Counted from the first letter of the stretch, positions 27,980-36,531 are shown. The stretch is 64,000 nucleotides of DNA from Mycolicibacterium sphagni (GCF_013337765.1 NZ_VBSB01000010.1:124001-188000), one strand, 5' to 3'. Numbers and translations are program-made. The notes: generated from the letters alone by a model not told the origin.

Positions 27980-28420
27980 TCAGACGGCTGCCGATGCCAA
28001 CTCGTCGAGCTTGGCCAGGGTCTTGTCCAGCTGCTTGGCGCCGTCCTTCTCGACGGCCTTGGCCAGCGCGCCTTTCACCAGCGCGCCCTCGAAATCGCCG
28101 GTGACGGTGAACCGCGACCCGGTGGTGATGGGTTCGATCCGGAACGCGAAGTCGGCCTTGACCCCTGCCATCCCCGTGCCGCCCAGCGCCAGGGTGCTGG
28201 GTGCTTCCACCGACCGCACCGTCCACTCGATCTTGTTGGCCATGTTCAGCATTACCAGCTTGGCCGTCAGCCGGACCCCTGACGTCAGGGTTTCCGGCGG
28301 CTCCTCGAGCCAGCGGTCGTGGACCGTGAACCACTGATCCCATGTCTGGGGATCGGAAATGATGGCCCACAGCGCTTCTGGGCTGGCGGCCAGGTCGCGG
28401 GTCGCCTCGATATGTCCCAT
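27980..28420 (-). CDS. SRPBCC (START/Bet v1-like) protein
   Basis: A 146-residue helix-grip protein beginning MGHIEATRDLAASPEALWAIISDPQTWDQWF, the typical start of the polyketide-cyclase/SRPBCC family. It ends with the long C-terminal helix GALVKGALAKAVEKDGAKQLDKTLAKLDEL. The fold makes a hydrophobic pocket, so it may bind or present a lipid-like substrate or intermediate rather than act as an enzyme. It lies between the thiolase and the MaoC gene in the catabolic operon, consistent with a carrier role. No catalytic residues can be assigned. Confidence 0.85.
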   Translation of the reverse strand: MGHIEATRDLAASPEALWAIISDPQTWDQWFTVHDRWLEEPPETLTSGVRLTAKLVMLNMANKIEWTVRSVEAPSTLALGGTGMAGVKADFAFRIEPITTGSRFTVTGDFEGALVKGALAKAVEKDGAKQLDKTLAKLDELASAAV

Positions 28421-28469
28421 GGTGATGACTCCTTAAGTTTTCTCGGGGATTTCGATGTATTTGGGGTTA

Positions 28470-29660
28470 CTAGCGCTCGGCGCGCTGATACGCGGTCACG
28501 ACGGCGGCGCCGCCGAGGCCGATGTTGTGTTGAAGTGCGGCAGTCACGTCAGGCACCTGCCGTTTGTCCGCGGTGCCGCGCAACTGCCAAGTCAGTTCGG
28601 CACATTGGGCCAGGCCGGTGGCACCGAGTGGATGCCCCTTGGAGATCAGGCCGCCTGACGGGTTGACCACCCACCGGCCGCCATACGTGGTCTCGCCGGC
28701 GTCGATGAGCTTGTGCGCCTCACCGTCGCCGCAGAGTCCAAGCGCCTCGTAGAGCAGCAGCTCGTTGGCGCTGAAGCAGTCGTGCAGCTCGATGACCTGG
28801 AAGTCCTCCGGCCCCAGCCCCGATTGGTCGTAAACCCGCCGGGCCGCTTCGACGTTCATGTGATGACCGATCAGCGCCTTGCACGTGCCGTCGAAGCTGT
28901 TGGTGAAATCGGTCGTCATCGACTGACCGACAATCTCGACGGCCTGCTCGGCCAGCTCGTGCAGCTCGACGAATGCTTCGGAAGCCAGGATTGCGGCACC
29001 GGAGCCGTCCGATGTCGGGGAACACTGCAGCTTGGTCAGAGGGTCGTAGATCATCGGCGCGGAAAGGATGTCCTCGAGGCTGTACTCCTCCTGGAACTGC
29101 GCATACGGGTTGTTGACCGAGTGAAGGTGGTTCTTGTAGCCGATCTTGGCGAAATGTTCAGCGGTGGAACCGTATTCCTTCATGTGCTCGCGGCCCGCTG
29201 CGCCGAACATCCACGGTGCGGGCGGAAACAGCACCTCGGAGATCTCGGCCAGCGCCAGAAAGTGGTTCTCCATCGGCTGAGCCCGGTCGTTGAACGTCGA
29301 GCCCAGTGAGCCCGGCTGCATCTTCTCGAAGCCCAGCGCCAGGGTGCACTCGGCCAACCCACCGCGAATCGCTTGTGCGGCAAGGTATAGCGCCGTCGAA
29401 CCAGTGGAGCAGTTGTTGTTGACATTGGCCACCGGGATTCCGGTCATACCCAACTCGTAGAGCGCTCGCTGCCCCGATGTCGATTCGCCGTAGACGTAAC
29501 CCACGAAAGCCTGATCAATCAGGTTGTAGTCGATTCCGGCGTCTTCAAGGGCCTTGCTGCCGGATTCCTGCGCCATCTCGGGGTAGTCCCAGCCCTCGCG
29601 CCGGCCGGGCTTCTCGAACTTGGTCATCCCCACGCCGATCACGAACACTCTGTTCGCCAT
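28470..29660 (-). CDS. Thiolase / lipid-transfer-type ketoacyl-CoA thiolase
   Basis: A 396-residue SCP-x/Ltp-type thiolase. The nucleophile Cys84 is in NNNCSTGS, followed by HDCFSANE (a conserved His-Asp-Cys-Phe of this subgroup) and the C-terminal [11 protein letters not shown]-x thiolases cleave branched or steroid side-chain 3-ketoacyl-CoAs, so a bulky or branched substrate is likely for the operon. The ATG at 29660 is chosen over a GTG one codon earlier because AGGAG is 5 nt upstream of it. It is the first gene of the operon, 68 bp from the nearer TetR gene. Confidence 0.92.
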   Translation of the reverse strand: MANRVFVIGVGMTKFEKPGRREGWDYPEMAQESGSKALEDAGIDYNLIDQAFVGYVYGESTSGQRALYELGMTGIPVANVNNNCSTGSTALYLAAQAIRGGLAECTLALGFEKMQPGSLGSTFNDRAQPMENHFLALAEISEVLFPPAPWMFGAAGREHMKEYGSTAEHFAKIGYKNHLHSVNNPYAQFQEEYSLEDILSAPMIYDPLTKLQCSPTSDGSGAAILASEAFVELHELAEQAVEIVGQSMTTDFTNSFDGTCKALIGHHMNVEAARRVYDQSGLGPEDFQVIELHDCFSANELLLYEALGLCGDGEAHKLIDAGETTYGGRWVVNPSGGLISKGHPLGATGLAQCAELTWQLRGTADKRQVPDVTAALQHNIGLGGAAVVTAYQRAER

Positions 29661-29694
29661 CACTTCTCCTCTCCCGGCCTCGCCGATGAAAGAA

Positions 29695-29717
29695 ACATAC
29701 CAACCGGCACGTATCTT
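29695..29717. promoter_or_regulatory. Candidate TetR half-sites upstream of the catabolic operon
   Basis: ACATAC (29695-29700) and GTATCTT (29711-29717) lie between the thiolase start and the TetR stop. The same two words, in inverse order and fused, make up the palindrome at 30375-30387 upstream of that TetR gene. A shared recognition word at both places would suit repression of the operon and self-control, but the spacing differs and the match is short. Confidence 0.3.
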
Positions 29718-29728
29718 TGCAAGAACCG

Positions 29729-30346
29729 TTACCGACCGGGTGCGATCGCCTCAGCCAGCAGCGGCGTCAGGTATGCCGCAGCGCGGTCCCAGCGACGCCG
29801 GACCTGCCCGGGCTCGCGGTCGGCAAAGCTGGCCACCAAGATCCCGCGAAGAACATCCATCGCGGTGTAGATGGCATTGCGGAGCGCGTGCTGCCCCGCG
29901 CAATCCGGTAGCAGCTGGGCCACCGCGCCGATCACCGCCTGGTTGACCAACCGCTCCACCCGCGCAACATGACCGGCGAGCACGCCATCGGTCAATGCCG
30001 CGGCCCATAGCTCCATGGTCGCGACGAACATGTCGCCCTGGTGCGTATCCCAAAGGAAGCCAAGCACATCGGTCGCCGGGTCGGCATCGTTGTGGAACCA
30101 GCGATGTCCCCGCAGGGCCGCTCGGACCCGCTGCTCGGCAAGGTGCTCGACCGCCGCAACGACAAGGTCTTCCTTCGACCGGAAGTGGTGCACCTGGGCA
30201 CCCCGAGTGACGCCGGCCCGCGCTGCGATGCGATGTGTGGTCGTGCGCGCATAGCCGTCGGTGATCAAACACTCGACCGTCGCTTCGAGCAGCCGGCGGC
30301 GCATGACAGCAGTCCGCTCCGACTGCGTCCGGCGCCCGATTCCCAC
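29729..30346 (-). CDS. TetR-family regulator, copy A
   Basis: A 205-residue TetR repressor. The N-terminal helix-turn-helix is at about 25-60 ([32 protein letters not shown]), followed by a helical ligand-binding domain with the segment [20 protein letters not shown]. It is closely similar along its whole length to the neighbouring regulator at 30416-31051, so the two are tandem paralogues. It uses a GTG start. It lies directly upstream of the catabolic operon on the same strand and is the best candidate for its regulator. The ligand is unknown, perhaps an acyl-CoA intermediate. Confidence 0.9.
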   Translation of the reverse strand: MGIGRRTQSERTAVMRRRLLEATVECLITDGYARTTTHRIAARAGVTRGAQVHHFRSKEDLVVAAVEHLAEQRVRAALRGHRWFHNDADPATDVLGFLWDTHQGDMFVATMELWAAALTDGVLAGHVARVERLVNQAVIGAVAQLLPDCAGQHALRNAIYTAMDVLRGILVASFADREPGQVRRRWDRAAAYLTPLLAEAIAPGR

Positions 30347-30374
30347 CCGCGGGAGAATACCTGCATTCCAAACT

Positions 30375-30387
30375 GTATGTAAGATAC
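30375..30387. promoter_or_regulatory. Palindrome upstream of TetR copy A
   Basis: GTATGTAAGATAC has 4-bp arms GTAT/ATAC around 5 bp, 28 bp before the GTG of TetR copy A. The position is right for an autoregulatory operator. The arms are short, so the call is tentative. Confidence 0.35.
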
Positions 30388-30415
30388 TCGGCGTTATGCT
30401 AGCCGTTGCCCTACG

Positions 30416-31051
30416 TTAGTCAGAACCGTTGGAAGCCAAGGCTTCTGAAAGCATCGTGGCTAGATGGACCGTCGCACGATCCCACCGCTTGCGAGCCTGG
30501 GTGACATCGCGGTCGACAAAACCGACGACGAGGATCCCCCGGAGCGCATCCATCGCCGTGAACAACGCATTGCGAACTTGCTTGCGCGCCACATGATCCG
30601 GCAGCAGCTGAGCAAGGGCGGTGATCAACGTACTGTTCACCATCGGTTCGACCCGCGCCACTTCTCCGGCCAGGACATCGTCCGTGCGAGCCGCAACCCA
30701 GAGTTCGATCGTGGCCACGAACATGTCGCCCTGGTGGGAGTCCCAGAGGAACTCCAACACCGCAGCGACCGGGTCGGGGTTCTTCCATACACCGCTGCTC
30801 TGCCGAATCGCGGCCTGAATTCGCTGCTGTGCGAGATGTTCGACGGCCGCTACGACGAGGTCTTCTTTCGAGCGGAAGTGGTGCACCTGCGCGCCGCGCG
30901 TCACCCCTGCAGCTTCTGCGATCCTCGGCGTCGTCGTGCCCGCATACCCGAAGGTGACCAGGCATTCGATAGTGGCGTTGAGCAACCGGGTTCGCATGGC
31001 GGCGGTGCGCTCGGCCTGAGTCCGACGCTCACCCACGCTCACCACAGCCAT
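30416..31051 (-). CDS. TetR-family regulator, copy B
   Basis: A 211-residue TetR protein with [30 protein letters not shown]. The identical [21 protein letters not shown] block in copy A and matching segments such as [18 protein letters not shown] show a tandem duplication. The recognition helices differ only slightly (TTTPRIAEAAG against [11 protein letters not shown]), so the two may share DNA targets while binding different ligands. The N-terminus carries a short extension (MAVVSVGE). It ends 69 bp before copy A. A role in the same catabolic regulon is likely but unproven. Confidence 0.9.
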   Translation of the reverse strand: MAVVSVGERRTQAERTAAMRTRLLNATIECLVTFGYAGTTTPRIAEAAGVTRGAQVHHFRSKEDLVVAAVEHLAQQRIQAAIRQSSGVWKNPDPVAAVLEFLWDSHQGDMFVATIELWVAARTDDVLAGEVARVEPMVNSTLITALAQLLPDHVARKQVRNALFTAMDALRGILVVGFVDRDVTQARKRWDRATVHLATMLSEALASNGSD

Positions 31052-31382
31052 TGCCGCCTTAGGACACCTCTACTACGACTACCCGAGAATCGTTGCTTGC
31101 CGGACATAGTAGCGATGGACGGCCGATGGGGCGCCGTGGCGTGCCGTTGTTACGTAGATCGGCGACACGAGTCGGGCCTGAGTCGTGGCGCCCTGGTTGG
31201 TCAACAAATTCAGCGTCCGGGCACCACTACCTCCGTCGACTCCGGTCGGAATACGTACAAATCGTTATGAATGTTTGTTTCTGGAAACTAATGCACGCCA
31301 CGGCATCGGTCAACGTCGCGACAGGCCCCCGAAGGTGGACGGCCCGCCCGCAAGGAGGATCGCGCGACATACCCCTTGCAAC
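31052..31382. other. Intergenic region between TetR copy B and the CDF exporter
   Basis: About 330 bp without a supported gene, less GC-rich than its neighbours (for example ATCGTTATGAATGTTTG near 31261). It should hold the promoter of TetR copy B. An AAGGAGG at 31352-31358 is not positioned for any real start. I see no RNA gene or mobile element here. Confidence 0.5.
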
Positions 31383-31402
31383 ATATGCGCCTTTGCGCAT
31401 AT
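31383..31402. promoter_or_regulatory. Perfect palindrome overlapping the CDF exporter promoter
   Basis: ATATGCGC-CTTT-GCGCATAT is a perfect 8-bp inverted repeat with a 4-bp spacer. Its right arm overlaps TATATT (31400-31405), a TANNNT -10 hexamer that ends 6 nt before the ATG at 31412. This is the placement expected for a metal-responsive repressor (ArsR/SmtB-type) that frees the exporter gene when metal binds. No such regulator gene is in the window, so the identity of the binding protein is inference. Confidence 0.65.
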
Positions 31403-31411
31403 ATTTCCGGC

Positions 31412-32308
31412 ATGGGTTCAGGACACGACCACAGCCACGGTGGTGACACGCGGGTGAGCAGGATGCTCATCGCCGCGGGCATCTTGACCGTGTTCTTCGT
31501 CATCGAGCTGACCACCGCGCTGACGATCAATTCGATCGCCCTGCTTGCCGACGCCGGCCACATGCTGACCGACCTGGTCGCCATGTTCATGGGACTGACC
31601 GCCGTGCTGCTCGCCCGCCACGGTCCGGCATCGGCGGCGCGCACCTACGGCTGGCATCGCGCCGAGGTGTTCACCGCAGTGGCCAACGCCGTCCTGCTCC
31701 TCGGTGTCGCGACGTTCATTCTCTACGAGGCCATCGACCGGCTTGGCAACGCGCCGGAGATCCCCGGCGTCCCGATGATCGTGGTGGCTATCGCCGGTCT
31801 GATCGCCAACTTCGCCGTGGTGCTGCTGCTGCGCTCGCAATCCCAGGAGAGCCTGGCCGTCAAGGGCGCGTACATGGAAGTCGTGGCCGACACCGTCGGC
31901 AGCATCGGCGTGCTGATCGCCGGCATCGTGAACGTGACCACGCACTGGCCGTACGCCGACGTAGTGGTCGCGGTGTTCGTCGCGCTGTGGGTGTTGCCGC
32001 GGGCGATCAATCTGGCCCGCGCCGCGCTGCGGATCCTGTCCGAATCCTCTCCCCAGCACATTGACGTCGAGGAGCTGCGCGCCGCGCTGGCCGCCGTCAA
32101 CGGCGTCTCCGAGGTGCACGACCTGCACGTGTGGACGCTGGTGCCCGGCAAGGACATGTGCACGGCCCACCTGAGCAGTACCGGCGATTCCGACCGGGTG
32201 CTCGACGACGCCAGGGCCGTACTCGCCGCTCGGGGACTGGACCACGCGACCGTTCAGGTCGAGCCACCCGGATGCGCCGACGATTGCCCCGAAAAGACCG
32301 ACTGGTGA
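31412..32308 (+). CDS. Cation diffusion facilitator metal exporter (CzcD/ZitB-like)
   Basis: A 298-residue CDF transporter exporting divalent metal (Zn, Co, Ni or Cd) in exchange for protons. The N-terminus is His-rich (HDHSHGGD). Transmembrane helix 2 has His50-x3-Asp54 in ADAGHMLTD, helix 5 has ExxxD in MEVVADTVGS where many Zn transporters have HxxxD, and a C-terminal cytoplasmic domain follows (VNGVSEVHDLHVWTL, CTAHLSS). The ATG at 31412 is supported by a leaderless -10; an upstream in-frame ATG falls inside the palindrome and is less likely. Regulation by metal is suggested by the overlapping palindrome. Confidence 0.92.
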   Translation: MGSGHDHSHGGDTRVSRMLIAAGILTVFFVIELTTALTINSIALLADAGHMLTDLVAMFMGLTAVLLARHGPASAARTYGWHRAEVFTAVANAVLLLGVATFILYEAIDRLGNAPEIPGVPMIVVAIAGLIANFAVVLLLRSQSQESLAVKGAYMEVVADTVGSIGVLIAGIVNVTTHWPYADVVVAVFVALWVLPRAINLARAALRILSESSPQHIDVEELRAALAAVNGVSEVHDLHVWTLVPGKDMCTAHLSSTGDSDRVLDDARAVLAARGLDHATVQVEPPGCADDCPEKTDW

Positions 32309-32313
32309 GCTAA

Positions 32314-34080
32314 TTGAGCACTCCGTCGCGCTGGCCCATCGGCCTGCGCGCGGCGATCAGCACCGCCATCCCCGCCACGGTCGGCTGGGCCGCTGGGGCG
32401 ATGAGCTCCGCGTTGATCGCCACCCTGGGTGCGTTCACCTCACGCTTCGGCGGCGACCGCCCCTATGCCAACCGCGGCATCGAGCTGGCGACGGTGGCGG
32501 TGTCGCTGGCAGCGGCCGTCGCGCTGGGCGACTGGTCGGCGCAGGTGCCGTGGGTCGGCGTCGTGACGGTGTCACTGGTCGCAGTCGCGGCGGTGTGGCT
32601 ATGCAACGCGCTGGCCGTCGGACCGCCAGGGGCGTACGTGTTCGTGGTGGCCTGCGCGGCCGGCATCGGAGTCTCGGCGGCCCATCTGGCGCCCTGGACG
32701 ATCGGGGTACTGGTGCTGGCCGGCGGAGCGGTGGCCTGGCTGGTGCAGATGGCCGGCGCACTGGTCGGTTTCCGCCGACCCGAGCGTGCCGCTGTCGCCG
32801 CCGCGGCCGAGGCCGTCGCCGCCTACATCGAGGTCGCCGACTCCCCGCAGGAACGCGCGGCCCGCCACCGCGCGGCCAGCGCCCTGCACAAATCGTGGAG
32901 CGTGCTGGTCAACTACCAGCCACTGCCTGCGCCTCAGACCAGCGTCCTGCACCGGCTGCGCGCAGCCAACCACGCGGTGCACGTCCTGTTCACCGCGGCG
33001 GTCACCGCCGCCGCGCAGGGATCGGCCGCGGCTCCGGAGTCGGCCGAGCAAGCGCGCCGGCTCGGTTCGCTGGAGCTGGCACCGGAAACCGTCGTGACCC
33101 GGGCGGCCGACCGGATCCCGCTGGGCAGCCCGCCAGTGGCAACCGTGCTCCGCCGCGCCGTCAGCCCCGGCTCGCACGTGCGCCACATCATGCAGCGGGT
33201 CGCTGTCGGAGTTCCGTTGGCAGGCGCGGCGGCGATGGCACTGGGCGTGGACCACGCGTACTGGGCGATGGCGGCCGCCCTGCTGGTGCTGCATCAGGGG
33301 ACCGACCGCAGCCGGACCTTGCGCCGTGGCGCCGAACGGCTGCTGGGCACCTGGGTGGGTCTGGGCCTGGCCGCGGTGATCCTGTCGCTGCACCCCCACG
33401 ACCTCTGGCTGGTGGTGCTTCTGGCTCTTCTGAATTTCGTCATCGAACTGTTGGTGGTCCGAAACTATGCACTGGCAACGGTTTTCATCACCGCGACGGC
33501 GCTGACCATCTCGTCGGGAACTCATGCGGTCGACATCGGCCACCTCCTGCTGGCGCGTGGGATCGACACGCTGATCGGTTGCGCGGTGGGGGTGGCGGTC
33601 TATCTGGTGGCGGCACGCTGGCAGGAGTTCACCCGGCTGACCGACGCCATCGGGCGCACCCTCGAGGCGGCCGCCGACGTCTTTCCGTACATCGCCGCGG
33701 GCGACACCGCGGCGCTGGCCGCCCGCGGTGCGCGGAGGGACCTGCAGATCGCGGCGATCGCGTTGATGGAAGCCGACGAGGTGATGGTGGCCGGCTCGCC
33801 GCGCAACCGGGCGATCGCCGAACGGTTGCTGCCCGCGGTCGCGGCGAGCGAGCAGCTGGCCTACCGAACGATCGCGGCCTGCTGGACCGTCGAGCACCGG
33901 ACCGACGGCGTCGAGTTCGGCCGGTCACTGTTCGGCGGCCGCTCCGCCCAACCGGACGTCCTGGCGCTGCAGGCGCTGGCCGCCGCGGTACGCAGCGGCG
34001 ACGCGCCACCCAAGCCAGGTGATCCCCCGCCGTTCCTGGCCGATGTGATCACCCAGCTCCGCCGGGCGCTGGACCGCTAG
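32314..34080 (+). CDS. FUSC-family (aromatic/fusaric acid exporter-like) membrane protein
   Basis: A 588-residue protein with two hydrophobic blocks of about five to six helices each (about 10-150 and 290-430). They are separated and followed by cytoplasmic helical regions, the layout of FUSC/YccS/AaeB proteins. Known relatives export aromatic carboxylic acids or fusaric acid. The second block carries VDHAYWAMAAALLVLHQGTDRSRTLRRGAERLLGT, a conserved family stretch. The start is TTG at 32314, 5 bp after the CDF stop, so the two are probably one transcript. It converges with the DUF3151 gene with a 4-bp overlap. Confidence 0.87.
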   Translation: MSTPSRWPIGLRAAISTAIPATVGWAAGAMSSALIATLGAFTSRFGGDRPYANRGIELATVAVSLAAAVALGDWSAQVPWVGVVTVSLVAVAAVWLCNALAVGPPGAYVFVVACAAGIGVSAAHLAPWTIGVLVLAGGAVAWLVQMAGALVGFRRPERAAVAAAAEAVAAYIEVADSPQERAARHRAASALHKSWSVLVNYQPLPAPQTSVLHRLRAANHAVHVLFTAAVTAAAQGSAAAPESAEQARRLGSLELAPETVVTRAADRIPLGSPPVATVLRRAVSPGSHVRHIMQRVAVGVPLAGAAAMALGVDHAYWAMAAALLVLHQGTDRSRTLRRGAERLLGTWVGLGLAAVILSLHPHDLWLVVLLALLNFVIELLVVRNYALATVFITATALTISSGTHAVDIGHLLLARGIDTLIGCAVGVAVYLVAARWQEFTRLTDAIGRTLEAAADVFPYIAAGDTAALAARGARRDLQIAAIALMEADEVMVAGSPRNRAIAERLLPAVAASEQLAYRTIAACWTVEHRTDGVEFGRSLFGGRSAQPDVLALQALAAAVRSGDAPPKPGDPPPFLADVITQLRRALDR

Positions 34081-34493
34081 GCCAGCCCGAGTTCGACCCG
34101 GGCAGCCGGATCACAATCGTCGAGCAGATCCAGGCACCGGGCGAACTCCTCGGTCTCCCCGATCGTGTCGGCCGCGCGCGCCAGGGCCGCCACACAGCGC
34201 AGGAAGCCGCGGTTGGGCTCGTGGCGATACGGGACGGGGCCGAAGCCTTTCCAGCCGTTGCGGCGCAGCTGGTCCAGGCCGCGGTGGTACCCGGTCCTGG
34301 CGTAGGCGTACGCGGTGACCGCCTTGTCGTCGGCCAGCGCTTCCTCGGCCAGAACGGCCCACGCCACCGAGGCGGACGGATGAGCGGCCGCCACGATCGC
34401 CGGCTTCTCACCGGCCAGGAGCTCGGCTTCGGCCTCGATATCACCGGGCAGGAGCACGGGCGGAGGTCCCAGAAGATCACCAAACGATGTCAT
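34077..34493 (-). CDS. DUF3151 protein
   Basis: A 138-residue all-helical cytosolic protein starting MTSFGDLLGPPPVLLPGD and containing DDKAVTAYAYARTGYHRGLDQLRRNGWKGFGPVPYRHEPNRGFLRCVAALARAA, the core of actinobacterial DUF3151. No catalytic site is apparent. The repeated helices look TPR-like. It corresponds by content and place to Rv0360c near fba. It is divergent from the membrane protein gene at 34585 and has no assigned function. Confidence 0.85.
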   Translation of the reverse strand: MTSFGDLLGPPPVLLPGDIEAEAELLAGEKPAIVAAAHPSASVAWAVLAEEALADDKAVTAYAYARTGYHRGLDQLRRNGWKGFGPVPYRHEPNRGFLRCVAALARAADTIGETEEFARCLDLLDDCDPAARVELGLA

Positions 34494-34584
34494 TGCCCCA
34501 TTGTGCCGGTGCCACCGTCAGCAGATGGTCATACCCAACCGTTAGGGTCGAAGCACCAGCACTTCAGGAGGACGGCAGCACCCC

Positions 34585-35316
34585 ATGTCGAACCCATCCG
34601 GGCCCGACCACGGCGACGCGACCAACGCGATCGTCGGAAGAGACGACGAGCAGCCAACCCAGGAGACCGACGCCGCCACCGAGGCAATCGGGGCCGCCGA
34701 CGCAGCGCCCGAACGTCGTTACACCGCACCGGGATTCGATGCGGGGTCGACACAGATCATCGACCGCACGCCGGACCCCGAGACCGAGATCTTCTCAGCA
34801 CCCACCGAGGTCTTCGCGGTCTCCGGACCGCCGCGTACCGGTCCGCAGGCCATCCCGGCGCGCCCGGTTCCGACTCGCAGGCGCAGCTGGGCCCTCGTGC
34901 TCGCCGTGATCGCCGTCATCGCAGCGCTGGCCGCCGTGGCCGTCCTGGCCACGTTCCTACTCAGCCGCGACGATGCAGCCAAGGCGACGCAGGAGGACAT
35001 GGTCCGCTCGACCATCCAGAGCTTCGATGCGGCGGTGCAAAACGGTGACCTGGCCGCCCTGCGCGGCATCACCTGCGGCCAGACCAGAGACAGCTACGTC
35101 AAGTACGACGACCAGGCCTGGTCGGACACCCACGCGCGGGTGGCCGCGGCCCGGCAGTACCCGGTAGTGGCCAGCATCGACGAGGTCGTCGTCAACGGCG
35201 ACCATGCCGAGGCCAACGTCACCTCGTTCATGGCCTTCGATCCGGCCACTCGGTCCACCCGCAGCTTCGACCTGCAATTCCGCGACAACCAGTGGAAGAT
35301 CTGCCAAGCGTCCTAA
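34585..35316 (+). CDS. Single-pass membrane protein (Rv0361-like)
   Basis: A 243-residue protein with a disordered acidic cytoplasmic N-terminus (1-95, rich in Asp, Glu, Thr), a transmembrane helix at about 103-127 (WALVLAVIAVIAALAAVAVLATFLL), and an extracytoplasmic domain of about 115 residues. That domain resembles the DUF4878/NTF2-like lumazine-binding group (VRSTIQSFDAAVQNGDLAALRGITCGQTRDSY, ending FRDNQWKICQAS). Two cysteines could pair. AGGAGG precedes the ATG. In M. tuberculosis an MgtE gene lies between this gene and fba; here it is missing. Confidence 0.83.
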   Translation: MSNPSGPDHGDATNAIVGRDDEQPTQETDAATEAIGAADAAPERRYTAPGFDAGSTQIIDRTPDPETEIFSAPTEVFAVSGPPRTGPQAIPARPVPTRRRSWALVLAVIAVIAALAAVAVLATFLLSRDDAAKATQEDMVRSTIQSFDAAVQNGDLAALRGITCGQTRDSYVKYDDQAWSDTHARVAAARQYPVVASIDEVVVNGDHAEANVTSFMAFDPATRSTRSFDLQFRDNQWKICQAS

Positions 35317-35329
35317 GCCTCCGAGCCAA

Positions 35330-35400
35330 CCCGTCGAGATCGAAACCAGGGTCGGGCAAACGGGTTGATCCGTAGCCCTGATGTCGATCTGGCGGACGGG
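35330..35400. terminator. Large imperfect inverted repeat between convergent genes
   Basis: Outer arms CCCGTC (35330-35335) and GACGGG (35395-35400) enclose a second stem. In it ATCGAAACCAGGGT (35339-35352) pairs with AGCCCTGATGTCGAT (35374-35388) with a few mismatches. It fills the gap between the Rv0361-like gene and the fba stop, which converge, so a two-way terminator is the likely role. No U tract is present. Confidence 0.45.
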
Positions 35401-35408
35401 GGCAGAAT

Positions 35409-36446
35409 TTAGCCGGCGGACACCGAACGGCCCGCGCTGTGCAGGTCGTTGCAGGCCTCGACGACACGCTCCGACATGGAGGCCTCGGCCTTCTTCAGGT
35501 AGCTGCGCGGGTCGTAGACCTTCTTGTTGCCGACCTCGCCGTCGACCTTCAATACCCCGTCGTAGTTGGTGAACATGTGCGCCGCCAGCGGGCGGGTGAA
35601 CGCGTACTGGGTGTCGGTGTCGACGTTCATCTTCACCACGCCGTACTTCAGCGAGTCCTCGATCTCCGACTTCAGCGAGCCCGAGCCGCCGTGGAAGACG
35701 AAATCGAACGGCTTGGATCCCTCGGCCAGACCCAGCTTCGCGACGGCGACTTTCTGCCCCTCGGCCAGCACTTCGGGCTTGAGCTTCACATTGCCCGGCT
35801 TGTAAACACCGTGCACGTTGCCGAATGTCGCGGCCAGCAGGTACTTGCCGTGCTCGCCGATGCCCAGAGCGTCGATGGTCTTCTCGAAGTCCTCGGGTGT
35901 GGTGTAGAGCTTGTCGTTGATCTCAGCTTCGACACCGTCCTCTTCGCCGCCGACCACGCCGATCTCGATCTCAAGGATGATCTTGGCGGCCGCGGCCTGC
36001 TTCAGCAGCTCCTGCGCGATCGACAGATTCTCGTCGATCGGGACCGCCGAGCCGTCCCACATATGCGACTGGAACAGCGGGTTCTGCCCCTTCGCGACAC
36101 GCTCGGCCGAGATGGCCAGCAGCGGGCGCACCAAGCCGTCCAGCTTGTCCTTCGGACAGTGATCGGTGTGCAGGGCAACGGTGATCGGGTACTTCGCGGC
36201 GATCACGTGCGCGAACTCGGCCAGTGCCACCGCACCGGTGACCATGTCTTTCACACCGAGTCCTGAGGCGAATTCGGCTCCGCCGGTGGAGAATTGGATG
36301 ATGCCGTCACTGCCGGCGTCGGCGAAACCCTTGATGGCCGCGTTGACGCTCTCCGAGCCGACGCAGTTGATCGCCGGGAACGCGAACGAGTGCTCCTTGG
36401 CGCGGCCCAGCATCTCCGCGTAGACCTCGGGCGTTGCGATGGGCAT
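35409..36446 (-). CDS. fba: Class II fructose-bisphosphate aldolase
   Basis: A zinc-dependent aldolase of glycolysis/gluconeogenesis, 345 residues, splitting fructose-1,6-bisphosphate into DHAP and GAP. Key sites are HTDHCPKDKL (catalytic Asp and first zinc His), EIEIGVVGGEEDGVE (Glu at the active site), ATFGNVHGVYKPG (zinc His), VFHGGSGS (zinc His and phosphate loop) and KMNVDTDTQYAF. These match my recollection of M. tuberculosis Rv0363c closely. The ATG is preceded by GAGGAAG. It is divergent from the DedA gene. Confidence 0.97.
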   Translation of the reverse strand: MPIATPEVYAEMLGRAKEHSFAFPAINCVGSESVNAAIKGFADAGSDGIIQFSTGGAEFASGLGVKDMVTGAVALAEFAHVIAAKYPITVALHTDHCPKDKLDGLVRPLLAISAERVAKGQNPLFQSHMWDGSAVPIDENLSIAQELLKQAAAAKIILEIEIGVVGGEEDGVEAEINDKLYTTPEDFEKTIDALGIGEHGKYLLAATFGNVHGVYKPGNVKLKPEVLAEGQKVAVAKLGLAEGSKPFDFVFHGGSGSLKSEIEDSLKYGVVKMNVDTDTQYAFTRPLAAHMFTNYDGVLKVDGEVGNKKVYDPRSYLKKAEASMSERVVEACNDLHSAGRSVSAG

Positions 36447-36531
36447 GGCACTTCCTCTCGACGCTGGCGCTGAACGAAGTCAGTATGTCAAGAAGCCGGT
36501 CGACTGGCACGGGGCGCTCAACCTGCACCGG

